Shown one piece after another: positions 1-11,995 of a stretch of DNA of 64,000 nt (position 1 is the first letter of the stretch; each line of letters starts with the position of its first letter). The position numbers and the translations under genes are program-made. The stretch comes from Chiua virens (Eukaryota; Basidiomycota; Agaricomycetes; Boletales; Boletaceae): the NCBI GenBank assembly GCA_019787685.1, contig JAHNUO010000013.1:372001-436000 (forward strand), given 5' to 3'. Below the pieces are notes generated by a model, which did no database searches, was not told where the DNA came from, and worked only from the letters and a program-made list of their open reading frames with translations.

Positions 1-2
1 AG

Positions 3-1425
3 ATCATCCTACGCCTCAAGCTCGTGCATTCCGTGAATATGATCCTCGACGCGTTACAGGCTGCATCGCAAGATGAAGTGGTTGATGCCCTTCCTGTCAC
101 GGACCAGCACCAACACCGTCATGATCGGCTCCGGCTCCGGCTCCGTCCTCTTCGGGGTGTTGAGTGCTACTTGAAACGACTGCTCGATATGAAAGCAGAG
201 GACACAATACAGCACTCTGCGACCAAGTTATTCAAGCCCTCACCGAATGCGGCCCTCGAATTCTGTGATAAATTTCGCGACTGGCATAGTGGTCTGCAAA
301 ATCGTGGTACAGGTCATGTAGATGGTCTGAGCGGTCAAGATGTCACTGAAGTTCTCTGGAACTGCAAAAACCACATACAAGCGCTGTGGACGGATCCTGT
401 CGTTCGTGAAATGGTGCAAAGATCCAGGATTCGTATGGACGATTATACCAGTTTGTTCGTCTAGTTTCATTTCTCTCCGAGAGGTTCTTAAAGACCTTAC
501 CTCCGTGATGAATAGTTGTCTAGACAACTCGGAGCGTCTGACCGCTCGTAATTACGAACCAACCGATGATGACATCCTCTATGCACGTCTGTGCATACCC
601 GGTGTTCGGGAGCATGAGTTCGAGCTGACAGAATGTACGTGGCTCCCCTTGCACATCATACCATTGAAGTGAATTTTCTTTTTAGACGAGAGACCTCAAA
701 AGTGGAAAATTTATGATGTGGTCAGTTCGAGAACACAGGTGCTTTCTTCTGTCTTCCCTCCGTTTTACTTGGTCTGAATATTCATCACCGTAATTTCTTA
801 GCGACGTGCATGGATACCGTACATTGATCGAGTGGATTCGATCGTCATCCTGGCCCCTATATCATGCTTCGACGAACGACTACAAGAAGACCCGCGTGTG
901 TGCCGACTCGAAGACGCGCTTATACATTGGAAGGCTATCTGCTCGTCCATACTTTTGAGCCAGACGAACCTCGTACTCCTCCTTCACAACATTGATGTCT
1001 TGGCACACAAGATCGCGGCCGGGGTCATGGTGAAGGATTATATAGTCTCATATGGAGATCGGCCCAACAACATTCAATCTGTCCTTCAGTGTACGTGGGT
1101 CACCTCAACATTGCCTCGGATGCAGACTAAGTTGTTTACCCCTCAGACCTCAGAAAGGCATTCAATGACACGCTCAAAAACAATTCCCCGACGCCGCGAA
1201 TATCTCAAACTTATTTCGTATCGGCCATCGTTGAGTTGTTTACGCTCGTGTTTCGACGCAACTTTGTTGATATCGTTTTATAACGTACAGAATGCGCAGA
1301 CGATAGCAATTGTCATGAGTAGCGGTACGTGATTGATACGTTTTTCCTTGACATGTTTGATGTCGATTCGTCTAGTACGCTCAGGAATCATGCGAGCACA
1401 ACTCAGAAGGGCCAATTTACTGTGA
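3..1425 (+). CDS. Divergent heterotrimeric G-protein alpha subunit (5' end missing)
   Basis: The window opens inside this gene, so the P-loop (G1) is not visible. What remains matches the long-insert G-alpha class expanded in Agaricomycetes. Visible blocks are the helical-domain stretch ending RIRMDDYTSF, then CLDNSERLTARNYEPTDDD, then RRAWIPYIDRVDSIVILAP, SYGDRPN, and the C-terminus GIMRAQLRRANLL. Introns fit at 455-515, about 635-685, about 739-801, about 1092-1145, about 1231-1290 and about 1325-1375, and each restores the frame exactly. Family members bind GTP and relay receptor signals at the plasma membrane. Here the G3 motif DVGGxR reads DVVSSRT and the G4 NKxD reads HNID, so catalysis and guanine recognition are doubtful. 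It may be a pseudo-GTPase or a decaying paralogue. The family assignment is firm; activity is inferred to be weak or absent. Confidence 0.82.
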
Positions 1426-1841
1426 GTCCCCTTTTCATTCTCTTCACGAGTCCACCACAGGGGTGAATGATTTAGACCATGAAAGCCCTATGAAACGCTC
1501 ATGGAGTTTACAAGATAAGATATTCAGAACTTGTTTGTCTTTTGATCTGAAAGCAAGGTTGGCGTCCCAAGAGGAGGCAAGGAAAAGGAAATCCAGACAA
1601 TACGCTTTCGTTGCTGACTCCGGATCAGGCATATCGTACATATGTTACCGTTGTTCTCGCTACGATGGCATGGTATACACCTCCCATCCAACTGGTTAAA
1701 TGCATGGAAATTGTTCGTAGGTCAATCAAACAGGACACGGCGACCAAGAATATTACGGCACGGATCACAGAAACACAGGACGATAGTACAACCTAAGTTC
1801 CGAAATCGAGACTCATGAGGGAGAATCTATAAAGTCGGCAC
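1426..1841. other. Intergenic, no gene seen
   Basis: Region between the convergent G-alpha and BAP31 genes. Short open frames exist on both strands, but none shows family motifs or joins to an exon. It presumably holds the two 3' UTRs. Confidence 0.5.
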
Positions 1842-2769
1842 TTAATCCGACTTTTTGTTCGAGACCTGTCCAGTGGCTTCATTGTACTTGGTAGCAAGAC
1901 GATCATATTCTTCGGCGTTTTGTGTGGCTTGCTTCTTTACAATATCTGTCAAATATCTTGAGAAAAATGGCGGTGGTATTAGAGATGCACGAACCGAAAT
2001 CACGGTTCTTGGCCTGGCTTTCCGCGAGTTTCCTCTTCAGTTCCTCGATTTGCTTCGACTGATCTCCAGATGCGATGCTATTCTTGGATGTAGTCGCCGT
2101 CTAGTGAACCGACACTTTCAGATTGTGCCACAAAGTAAATCGACTCAGATACTTGCCGCCTTTTTCAACTTGGCGTATTCTTCCTGTGCTTGAATGAGAT
2201 CGAGAACGATCGAGAACGTGCGTGTCAGAACGAGGGAGAGGAACAAACAGAACCCTGTGAGATACATGTTCCGCTGTGCACTGGGAAAGGACATCAGTTG
2301 GCGCACGCACGCGGTGAGGGACGACTGACTAGAATTTGCGAGCGGCAATGTTGGATTCGGTGCGGACGTCATGCACCGTGTGGTCCGCACGGGCAAATTC
2401 CAACTCAGAGGTAACACGGAACATGCGTTGAAGGGAGTCCAAAAAGAGAACGCCGACAAAGCTAGGAAATGCGTTGAGCAAACGACGAATAAAGGAGACA
2501 GGAGCGTACATGAATGAGATTTTGAGGCCATAAGCGATCTTGGCGACGATGGGGCTCTCTGAGAGGAAGCGAAAGAGTCGCTTGCGGATGGCATATGGCA
2601 GCGGGAACACGAGGATGCAGAACGTGACCATCTGTAGGGGTGAGCAGATGGAATGAACTGAGAAATGGGACATACTTCTGCTGCGAGGAGCATAAACGTG
2701 AGTGTGTAGCTGAACTGGACTGTCAGTGGGCAACATTTGAGTGTTGTATTGGACGTACTAGATGGTCAT
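1842..2769 (-). CDS. BAP31/Yet3-like ER membrane protein
   Basis: Endoplasmic-reticulum membrane protein of the B-cell-receptor-associated protein 31 family (yeast Yet1/Yet3), which acts in ER export and quality control of membrane proteins. The start reads MTIYYTLTFMLLAAE, as in homologues, with a first exon of only 11 bases. Three hydrophobic segments follow: the N-terminal helix, FVGVLFLDSL and MYLTGFCLFLSLVLTRTF. After these come LDLIQAQEEYAKLKK and a charged coiled-coil tail (QSKQIEELKRKLAESQAKN) ending NKKSD, which resembles a KKXX-type ER retrieval signal. Six exons restore the frame. The intron at 2156-2101 has a GC donor (GCAAGT) and an AG acceptor. The gene is divergent from UBP6, with 132 bases between the two start codons. 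Confidence 0.88.
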
Positions 2770-2901
2770 GGTTGATGAAAAAGACTAGGTTTGCTGAGTT
2801 GCGCAGCCTCAACGTGGTTATAGTTTGACGTCACGTATTTGATTATGTAAGCGATTCACATCTGCGACGCGTCAGTGGAAGAGCGTCTCTTTCGCGCAGT
2901 C
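2770..2901. promoter_or_regulatory. Shared divergent promoter BAP31/UBP6
   Basis: Only 132 bases separate the opposite start codons of the BAP31-like gene and UBP6, so both promoters and 5' UTRs must lie in or overlap this interval. No clear TATA box is seen. This is inferred from gene layout. Confidence 0.5.
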
Positions 2902-5097
2902 ATGGCCCCGTTGCAAGTCCACATCAAGCACGCCGGAAAGACACTCGACGTCCAGCTCAATCCGGATCTACCACCAACAGCGTTCAAGGATGCAATATAT
3001 CAACTCACAGGCGTCCCGCCCGACAGAATGAAGGTCATGATCAAGGGCGGTATGCTCAAGGTCGGTTTGCTCTGATCTGTCTTGAAACCGTCTGACACGG
3101 CGTTGGCCTTTGGTAAGGACGATACCGACTGGAAAAAGGTCGCACCTAAAGCGGTACGTGCTCACGACATGCGTGTGTATACGCGTGACGAGCTGGTGAT
3201 CTAGGGCCAAACGTTTACCGTAATCGGCGCAGCGGGTGAGCTGCCAAAGCCCCCAGAGAAGCCAATCCTATTTCTCGAAGGTGAGATCAGGTCATGTTCG
3301 TGCACGGTCATCTAATCAGGCCATATGCGCACCAGATATGGATGAGTCCCAAATGGCACAGGCGGTAATGCACCTCCTGATCCCGATGACGATCTGCTGA
3401 TCTGTTCGTAGCTCTCACTGCCAGTTGGCCTCAAAAAGTAAGAGTTGTTTCATCTCCGTGTTCTCCCCGATAACAACGCCGCGCTAGTCTTGGAAACACA
3501 TGTTACATGAACTCCACAGTACAAGCTATGCGCGCGATACCAGAGCTTCAAATTGCCTTGAGCACGCAAGTCCTTTTGTGACATTCTTTTCTTCGCGCCA
3601 TTAAAAGTAGCCCTCACAGAACAGCTCCCTTGGATGTTCTCCCAAGGGCTTTGCGTGACCTATACTCGAACATGTCCCGTACGACCGAAAGCGTTATCCC
3701 GAGCACATTCATAAGTGTCCTCAGGCGTGTAATTCCACAATTCAACGAGTTGGACAGGTCAAAGGCTGGTGGATTGGCAGGCTATGCCCAACAAGGTAAC
3801 GTCTTTGTAGAGCTGGTCGCTCATGATATTTATCTCCATTTTAGACGCGGAAGAATGTTGGATCCAGATGACAAATGCGCTCAAAGAGGTCCCCGGGATC
3901 GATGTATCAGGGGCTTCGGTTGCGGGCAAGAAATTTGTTGACCAATTTCTGATGGGCGAGATACGTCGAGAGCAAGTTTCCCTTGATCCTCATCTGTGCA
4001 TACATTGACTGCTGGCGTAAATTCAGACTTAAGAATGACGAAGCTCCCGAAGAACCATCCGCAGTCACGACAGAACGCGTGCTTAAGATCGAGTGTAACA
4101 TTACTATTTCGACCAATTACATGCATACAGGCATCATGGACGTGAGTATCTCCTCCGGTACAGACGGATGTCAGCCTGACCCACTACTGCAGTCCTTGAA
4201 TTCCAAGTTGACAAAGAATTCCCCTACTTTGGGTCGCGATGCTATTTACAGCCAGACATCTCGTTTTTCCCGGCTTCCAAGCTACCTCACAGTGCACATG
4301 ATTCGTTTCGCATGGCGTCAGGACATTGGGAAGAAAGCGAAGATCATGGTCAGTAGGACGTCCGAGACAATTCACTTTACTAACGCCCCTCTCGCTTTAT
4401 CTCTCCACAGCGCAAAGTTAAATTCGCGACTGAATTCGATGCGTTGGATATCGCGACGCCGGAGCTAAAAGATAAGCTTACCCCAGTTTCTCGACGGCTG
4501 AAAGAGATCGAAAAAGAGCGGTCCGAGAGGAGAAAAGTTCGAAAGCGGACCAAGAATGCGGCGCAAGCGAGTGCGCCTGCTCCCCTGTCTACTGAGGAAG
4601 CTAGCATGAACGTTGACGAGTCGGCGGCCCTACCAACGGCTGGCGACTTGGAAGAGGAGAGCGTGTATTGCGCGAGGGAGCTGAGCGAACTTGAAGCACT
4701 CGTTGACCCGGAGCTGAAGGCAGACTTTGGGTGCAGTGTGACGGGGCTATATGACCTCGTCGGTGAGTCCCATTTCACGTGCGAGCTATTTTTGTTGCTG
4801 ACGAGGATTGGATATATGTTAGCCATTGTAACCCACAAGGGTGCCCAAGCCGATGCTGGTCATTATATCGGATTTGTGAAGAAGAGCGTATCCCATGGCT
4901 CCAAGCCGGCCGTCACGGCTGCGTCAGGGCAAACGTCGTCATCTGGGGAGCAGTTTGACGAAGATGATGAGGATTGGTACAAGTTCGATGACGACAAGGT
5001 GTCTATATTCCCTAAGGAAAAGCTGTCGACGATTGACGGGGGAGGTGAAGACTCGGCGGCATACTTGCTGTTGTACAGGAGCAAGTCATTGGCTTAG
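2902..5097 (+). CDS. UBP6: Proteasome-associated ubiquitin hydrolase (USP14/Ubp6)
   Basis: Deubiquitinase of the USP/UBP cysteine protease class that docks on the 26S proteasome and recovers ubiquitin from substrates. An N-terminal ubiquitin-like domain begins MAPLQVHIKHAGKTLDVQLN; this ATG is preferred because it matches the family start. The USP core follows, with Cys box LGNTCYMNSTVQAMR, YAQQDAEECWIQMTNALK (QQDAEE box), LPSYLTVHMIRFAWR and His box AQADAGHYIGFVKK, ending with YLLLYRSKSLA. Two acidic or charged insertions (around 4470-4700 and 4900-4980) precede the His box. About ten exons are needed. One intron, 3972-4026, has a GC donor (GCAAGT) and gives the conserved RRELKND join. All catalytic motifs are intact, so it is expected to be active. 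It converges on ASF1 with about 100 bases between stop codons. Confidence 0.92.
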
Positions 5098-5198
5098 GTT
5101 TAGCGTAGAAGGATATCTGATAAATCATCTGTAACTCAAATGCGAATCAGGGGTGACAAAAACATGTAATGAGGGAGCGGTATGGGACACAGTCGTGG

Positions 5199-5943
5199 TC
5201 ATGATATGCCATTAGATTTTAGGGGTGCATTGGTATTGGAGTCCTCCTCTGGGCTATGCAGATCGTCTGCGGAGGGTACTGCGGCAGAAGCAGCGGCACC
5301 AGCAGCAGCAGCGCCTTCTGAGGACGGGGACACGTCCCTGGCAGGGTTTGAGTAGCTCGCTCGGGAAGCAAGGGGTATACGGCGTACCATTTTATCTGAA
5401 AGCGCGTCACACGTGGATTGTTGTTCATTTCCCTCGTCAACCTTTCAAACATGATCTTTTGCGGCGGATCGCGCATCATCTCTTCGTTGTCGTACTCTGT
5501 ATTCTGATAGTAGCCTACGCGGACGAACTCTTGGTCTTTATACGAGCCGGTGAGGATGAGTGCGGCGACGCCGAGGACATCCTCTGGAGGTATCTTGGAA
5601 GGGTCTGGTGGGACGCCTTCAAACTCGAAGGAATTGACGCCAACAGGGACGGGTCCTACGAGACAGTCGTCCAGCTCTTGATCAAGTTCTTCGTTTCCTG
5701 GGGATGAGACATAGATGAGTCTCCACTCGAGGTCTGGCAAGGGGTCGGTCAGTTTGTTAACGTCGGGTATGAGGGTGGCGTTTTACCGTCCTTGAGCGGT
5801 GCGATGCATTCAAAGGTGACGCGAAATCTGTATGGGTCAAGGAAACGCGCAGGGTTATTGAGAAATTCGACGTTCTGATGGACTGTAAGTCTTTTTGGCG
5901 GTGACGGTTTGGAACAACGTACGCGTATCGTGACGATGGACAT
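5199..5943 (-). CDS. ASF1: Histone H3-H4 chaperone ASF1
   Basis: Nuclear chaperone that binds the H3-H4 dimer and hands it to CAF-1 or HIRA during replication, transcription and repair. The first exon encodes MSIVTIR. Then come NVEFLNNPARFLDPYRFRVT, FECIAPLKD, DLEWRLIYVSSPGNEELDQE, VLGVAALILTGSYKDQEF and NNPRVTRFQIKW, which together cover the conserved immunoglobulin-like core of about 155 residues. The tail after the last intron is short, Ala/Ser-rich and only mildly acidic (HSPEEDSNTN), unlike the long acidic tail of budding-yeast Asf1. Three introns restore the frame, the last about 50 bases just after the core tryptophan. The 3' end faces UBP6; the 5' side is divergent from the RasGEF gene. 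Confidence 0.93.
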
Positions 5944-6338
5944 GTCTGTTTGAATGATCTTGCAAATGGCTAAGGGCTCAAGGTGGTATATGATCACGTG
6001 ATCAATATTGTACACGTGACGATCTCTCTTTTGTTTCCATGTCGTCCAAGTTCTTGGCCATTTCGCGTACGACGCCGTCGTCCATCCAGCCCCGCCAACG
6101 ACAGCCACGACGACGACGACCAAGACCTCATCATTCGACCTCGTTTAGCTTCGCGCAGCACCACAAACAATCTCATCTTTTCTGCGGATTTCACGACCTT
6201 GTCACTCACTCGTTCCTCATCCAGGGGGGAAAGCATCTTTCGACTCATTATTCGCCCTCTTACTCGCGCTTTTCTTCGTCTGCATGATATCACTTTAACA
6301 TTGGAATTCATCATCGAACGCATCTTACACTGTCAGGG
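5944..6338. promoter_or_regulatory. Divergent intergenic region ASF1/RasGEF
   Basis: About 395 bases between the opposite start codons, rich in C/T tracts and CGA/ACG triplets. It must carry both promoters and 5' UTRs. Open frames on both strands here are low-complexity and not family-like. Confidence 0.45.
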
Positions 6339-9300
6339 ATGTCCACGGATCACGACGAGTCCTCCCCAACCATTCCCGCTCTCTCTCTAGGCTCTGACGC
6401 CACTGTATTACCACCGACTGCATCATCATTACCACCCCTAGACCACCTTACCACCGAAACAATAATAGAACCGTCAGAAACAATAACACAGTTGACATCA
6501 TCACGCCCACCGTCCCTCCACCTGTCCGATACTCCACATCTGATCCTCCCCATACCCACTCCTTCCCTCAATAAATCTCAATCCTCTGTTGTATTCTCTC
6601 ATGCTGTCGTCACGTCCGAAGATGATTGGGGCTCTTTATCGCCTGAAGTAGCCACCGCAGACATCTCCATCGCGCGTAAGCCCTTGTCTTGTTCGCCACG
6701 TGTCAGATCTCATTAACGATCCAATATCTCGGCCTCTATTCTCTTTTGTGTTTCATTGACCTGTCACACCTGAATACTGAATTACCCTTGGGAATATGCT
6801 TCAGCTGACGGCAGCTTTGTCGAAACGTCGTCGGGGCCTGCTGCCAGGGAGCTCAAGAGACGATATGATCAATATCTTGGTGTCGGTAAAGACGTTCGTT
6901 CCCCTTATGCGATCACTGCGTTCGTCAACCAACACGGAAAACAAATGTTTCGCGTTGGGTCAGTTAAGTTCTGTGTTCTTGTCAGTTACTATGAATTGAT
7001 CTGTAGCGATCGAACCAGGCACCGTGATGCGATTGCGCCAGCCGCAGAGGCAGAGTCAAAGGCACAAAAAGTGTCGACCTCCATCGACATGTCCCATGCC
7101 CATGGGCGTTCATTCAGGGGTAGATCAAGAATGAGCGTTCATCATATCCTCACGCACAACAAACCCAAGCCAGTGGCAGCTCCAAAATTGACGCCCACCC
7201 TGGAGGCGCCTACTGGACGTAAATTTCTTCGACGGACGAGATCTATCCCGGACATGTTTGGGGTTGCAATCAGTACGTCTTCTTCCGAGGACCCCTCAAG
7301 GCAGGCTACCCCTACCGGCCGCACCCATTCGCACAGTGTGACTGGCGCCGATATGCCCCGTCCGCTTTCCTCGGAGATTCCTTCTCCGGAACAATTTAAG
7401 CCGACCTGTGGTGATGTCTTTGCTGAGACGATGCGTTGGCCCAGTGGCCCCTTCCCTTCCTCTCCCTTGGTATCTGGTTCCTCTGGGATCAGTTATATTC
7501 TATATCCCTTTGGTCCAGGGATCACTTTCGATTCCCCAGCTCCCCGTGATGACCCTGTGTTCCTTCCCCTACCCCGCGCTCTGCGTGAAATGCAGTCTTC
7601 GAGTCTGGGCTCACTGCGCGTGCAGATAACATGATGCAACACGTTGGGACTGGCCCAGCATCTCCTCCGGACGCTGATACCACGCCTGACTCCGACTCGC
7701 CATCTCCACCTCCGCGTCTTGCTGTCTCTCCCTTCGGCGACGACTCCGATATTCCACCACATGATCCTGCGCTTGCGCCACTCCCGGAAACGAGCATGCA
7801 CTCGCGGTACTCCCCCGAGGTGTTCGATGTATTGCAAACCTATCGTGGTCTCCCGCTCTTGGACCGTCTGTTCCCTGACTCGTCGGGAGAGACGACGATC
7901 AAAATGTCGCTTGCGTTCAGATGATAGTGCAACGCCACGCTGATGACCCTCGGTTCGTCCTCTGGGGAGAAATGCACTTGCCTTCCGACGTGGATACGGA
8001 TGAAGCATCTCTTTCTCAGAGTAGTCGGACGGGCACGGGTGTGTCTTCGCCCATTTCCCCGGCTAGCTCCCGTCGTGGTAAACCCTCTGTTGACATCCCT
8101 AGCCTGCGTATCTCGACAGATGACCCCAACACCAACGAGGACGAGGACGGCCGTCGCGTGCTCTTGGCTGCTACCATCGAACGTTGGATCGCTCAACTAA
8201 CCTCCGATTTCAACTACGACGAACTTCTCAACTTCTTCCTCACCTACCGTACATACATCTCTGCCGTCGACCTATGTCATTTACTCATATGTCGATTCCA
8301 TTGGAGTTTGAGCGGACATGCGACGAAGCAGGACGATTTGGCGAGGAAGATCGTGAGGGTGCGAACGTTTGTCGCGATCAGGTATTGGTTATTGACGTTC
8401 TTTGTGATGGATTTTCTGCCCAACCGGGAGTTGAGGTTGTTGTTGGCGAGTTGGTTGAATGCGTTGGTCAAGGATCCTGTGTTGAAGCGACATCAGGATG
8501 GGTTGGTGAGTTTAAATGGCTCCTTGGGCAATTATCTGTTGCATTTGTAATGGATACTAACTGAGTGGGGTTACAGAGTATCGTCCGCAAGCTGATCAAA
8601 GTGGTCAAAGATTGTAAAGAAGCACATACCCGCCGTCGTTATGGCACGTCCTCTGCGCGCCAGAGTATCTCGATCAAGCCGCGACCGACGCACGTCCTTG
8701 GAGAAAAGTTCGCAGAGGCGATTTCCAAAGACCAAGACGACTCGGACGTGGACCTTGATTTCGCACCAGAAGAACGAGTGTCGGTATTTCTCGGGAGCGG
8801 TGGGGAATCGGGGACCGCCTTTGCCTTTGGCTCATCGAGCGGCGTGACCTCGGCTCCGAGGGCGAACGCGATTGCTTCCGCATCAACTGCCATTTTGCAA
8901 CAGCCGCTTCAACGGAATATCCTCCAACAGAGTCGAGCTAGCATCTCAGTTGCCCCGGGCGCAACGCCTATCCTAGCGCAGGCTCAGCCGTCTATCACGT
9001 TCCCACAGCGTGCACTCTCTCGCGTGTTCGTCAAGACGATCGGCCGCCTAGGCCGGTGGAAGCGTGTGTTGAACTCGAGACAAACGATGGACACGGGGAT
9101 CGCTGTCCCCGCGAACGTGTCTGCGTTTGACCTGGAGCTGAGCGCGAGTGGAGATTTATTAGGTGTGCGTGGTGGCGTAGAACAATATTTGAAGATGATT
9201 GAACCACAGTCTCCCGTGACGTCGGGCGCTGGCGATTTGGAATCTGAGACGAAACATACGACGCAGGTTGTGTCGCGACCGGAAGAAGGCAAACTTCCGC

Positions 9301-11552
9301 TTGCGAGTTCCTCTTCCCACCATTTGCGGTCCGTGTCGGAGGTGACGGAAGAGGAAGAAGCGCAGACGGAGACAACAGAGACGGCAACGATGGGGGGGAG
9401 GCGAATGTCGTCTGCTCTTTCTGCAGTGTCGAGGGCGACCATGTCTACGCGTACACACTCCACAGAGTCATTTGGCTCGATCTTGTCTTCACGGTCGAGG
9501 TTGAACCCGTTGGTGGCCCAGGTACAGGCGCAACCACCATGGCGATTCGACGTGGTATCAATCGACGAGCTAGATCTGTCCGATACGTCTTCGGAGTTCC
9601 AAAGGGAGAACGCGAACGTGCCTCCGCCGCCTGGGTTGAGGAAGGTGCCACGGAAGCTTCCCTTACGCCGGGATTTCGAGTTTATCCGGCGGTCGGGCGA
9701 GAGTGTGTCGTCCTATGGGGATACGATCACGCGATTCGGTTGCGTCTGAGAATTCGGCGATATCGCTTGGCCATGGCGGTCTTGGGAACGGGATCCAGCA
9801 GTGGCAGGTGAACGCGATCGTCGATTCTCTGAGCGACGCCGCTGAAGGTGGGGGTATCGAGGAAGCGTTGAGACGTCTCGAGGGACAAATCAATCCTCAG
9901 AGGCGAAAGGAAAATGCGATCAAAGTTGATGGATGGGTGCGGACTATCCAGGAGCGTATGGCGGCGGGTGACTTTGGTGACGAGCGTCCGCGGTTCTTTG
10001 ATGGGTCTGACGAAGAGGCCGACGACGCATATGATATTGATCAGCACGAGACAGGGTCCGTCCGACGACGCTCGTTGGCGAGTCGTGACCCATTGCCAGA
10101 GACGCCGTCCCGAATTACTGTCTCGGTCGCCACGGAACCCGAGGATTATTTCAGCTCTGAGCCACGATCGGGGTCGTCGGTTGGGTACCCTGCGACGCCG
10201 GTTGACACGGTGGCGTCTCCGATAAGAGGGGTGGATGCGAAGCCTGCACCGGAAGATGCGGTTCCACTCGAAATTTTGCAAAGTCGGGTGGCCTCTCGAC
10301 CGTCGACGTCGCATGGGTCTCCGATGGGGCCGAGGTCTCCGGCGCTGATGCCTGGAACAACAGTCACGTCCCCAACAAAGATGTTGTCGCCAACGGGACG
10401 CAAATCGCATCGAAGTTGGGTATTGAACGTCAGAGTTGACGTGCTGGCACAGCATTTTGCCATGATTGATCGCGAGCTGTTCATGGGCATCAAACCCGAG
10501 GAACTCATCATGGACGATTGGATGTCGTGCCCAGAGGTGAACGTGCTCGACTGGGCGCAATATCTCAAAGATCGAGCGTTGTGGAAAGCGGAATCGCGCA
10601 ACCCTCACAAGACGAGCGCGTTGGCTGTCGTTCGTGGTCGGTTCAATTTGATGGCGAATTTCGTCGTGACTGAGATCGTGATGACACCGCCTAGCGATCG
10701 ACATACGCTGGTGGCCAAGTTTATCCGGCTTGCTTTCGTACGTGTCTCAAGTGTGATGTGTGGTTGCTGTGTTCACCGGCCGCGTGTGCAGAAATCCTAC
10801 AGCCATAGTAACTTTCATACGCTGGCTGCCGTTCTTGCAGGGCTGCGAAACGAGTGGGTCAACAAGGCGATGCACCGCCATTGGGGTCGTGTGGGCCCAT
10901 GGGAAATGCAAATCTACCAAAAACTATCGCAATTTGTGAACGCGGAGGACGATTTCAAGGCGATGCATGAAGCGATTTCGGCCATGGTGGATGCGAAGCC
11001 GATCGATGTGCATTCGCACGCGTCGACGATATTGAGCAGTAGCACCTCGGACTCGCAGTCATGGAACAAGTCTATCGAGGGGAGCGCGCCGTCGGCTTGC
11101 GTGCCCTTTATCGGTGAGCGTTGGGGGGCCCGTGTTTCGATGAGGAAAACTGATGGTGTTTCCCAGGTATCTACCTCGCGCAGCTCTCTCGATACAGCAA
11201 GTTACCCGACTTGATCGATCCGACGGCACCCAACGAGCCTGTTTCCATCGACCCGCAAGCGATGAGTTTTGACTCGCCGAGTCACCCTGAGATCTTTGAA
11301 TCCCTCACGCCGCTCCCACCGTCGATGCAACTCGAGCCGCTGATCAACGTACACAAACAACGGTTGATCGCTGGGGTAATCAAGGATCTGGTTGCGGGTC
11401 AACACCTCGCGAGTCGGGTGCAGTTCACGATCGACAAGAAACTGTTTCAACGGTGTTTGAGGATCCGGGGTCTGGAGACGGAGGTATTGCATCAAGTGTA
11501 TAGGATGTATTGTGACCCGACGACGAGGCCGATGCCGTTTCTGGCGTTGTAA
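6339..11552 (+). CDS. Ras-family guanine nucleotide exchange factor, Lte1-like
   Basis: Large RasGEF related to the fungal Lte1/mitotic-exit type, expected to load GTP onto a Ras-like GTPase. The N-terminal part is Ser/Pro-rich; then come SPYAITAFVNQHGKQMFRVG, the RasGEF-N block (LLAATIERWIAQLTSDFNYD and FFLTYRTYISAVDLCHLLIC), a long disordered linker, and the catalytic Cdc25 block (VDVLAQHFAMIDRELFMGI, ALAVVRGRFNLMANFVVTEI, SNFHTLAAVLAGLRNEWVNK, FIGIYLAQLSRY) to a stop at 11552. Introns are seen near 6677, 6958, 8503-8576, 10739-10792 and 11113-11165. Homology crosses frames without introns near 7585 (one base missing), about 7913 and about 7943 (one extra base each) and near 9740 (one extra base, or a 46-base intron 9676-like in size). 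These are assembly indels or true lesions. H2A.Z follows in the same direction. Confidence 0.85.
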
Positions 11553-11995
11553 CGTGGTTTGGGTGTTTGCTTTCTTTTCGCTGTCTTTTTCGCTCGCGAT
11601 TCGATTCGATTCGTTCATTCGCTCTTTCTTATGTTTTTTTTTGGAGATCGTATGTGCTGATGATATTTGTGTTTGCTCTGGAAACTGTAGTGGACAGGAC
11701 TGTATCTAGTTTTTGTATCGTTGATTTTTCCGTTCACGTCTGACGATTCCGCGTCGAGTCGGAAATGGGTGAGCGCCATTCATTATATCCCTCTACAATT
11801 GTTTTGTTATTTGAGTCAACCACATCATTCGTTTGCAGGTCATATCGTGAGCATTCGAAAGTTTACATCGATGTTTGAGTCGCTATCGAATCGTTTCAAG
11901 TATTCACGTGACGGCACGCGTCGCAATCAACGACACCGAATCACCGACCCTAAACTAAGACGCGCCTTACCTCTTACATTCATCATCTCTCGATA
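11553..11995 (+). other. RasGEF 3' region and H2A.Z leader
   Basis: About 440 bases with T-rich stretches just after the RasGEF stop and no convincing open frame. It presumably holds the 3' UTR of the RasGEF gene and the promoter and 5' UTR of H2A.Z. Confidence 0.4.

Noticed and set aside
7493..8008. Minus-strand frame of 171 codons
   Set aside because: Antisense to conserved RasGEF coding sequence and Arg-rich; no family motif.
9727..10704. Minus-strand open frame of 325 codons antisense to the RasGEF gene
   Set aside because: Arg/His-rich mirror of a high-GC coding strand; the plus strand here carries the conserved catalytic block, so this is a shadow.
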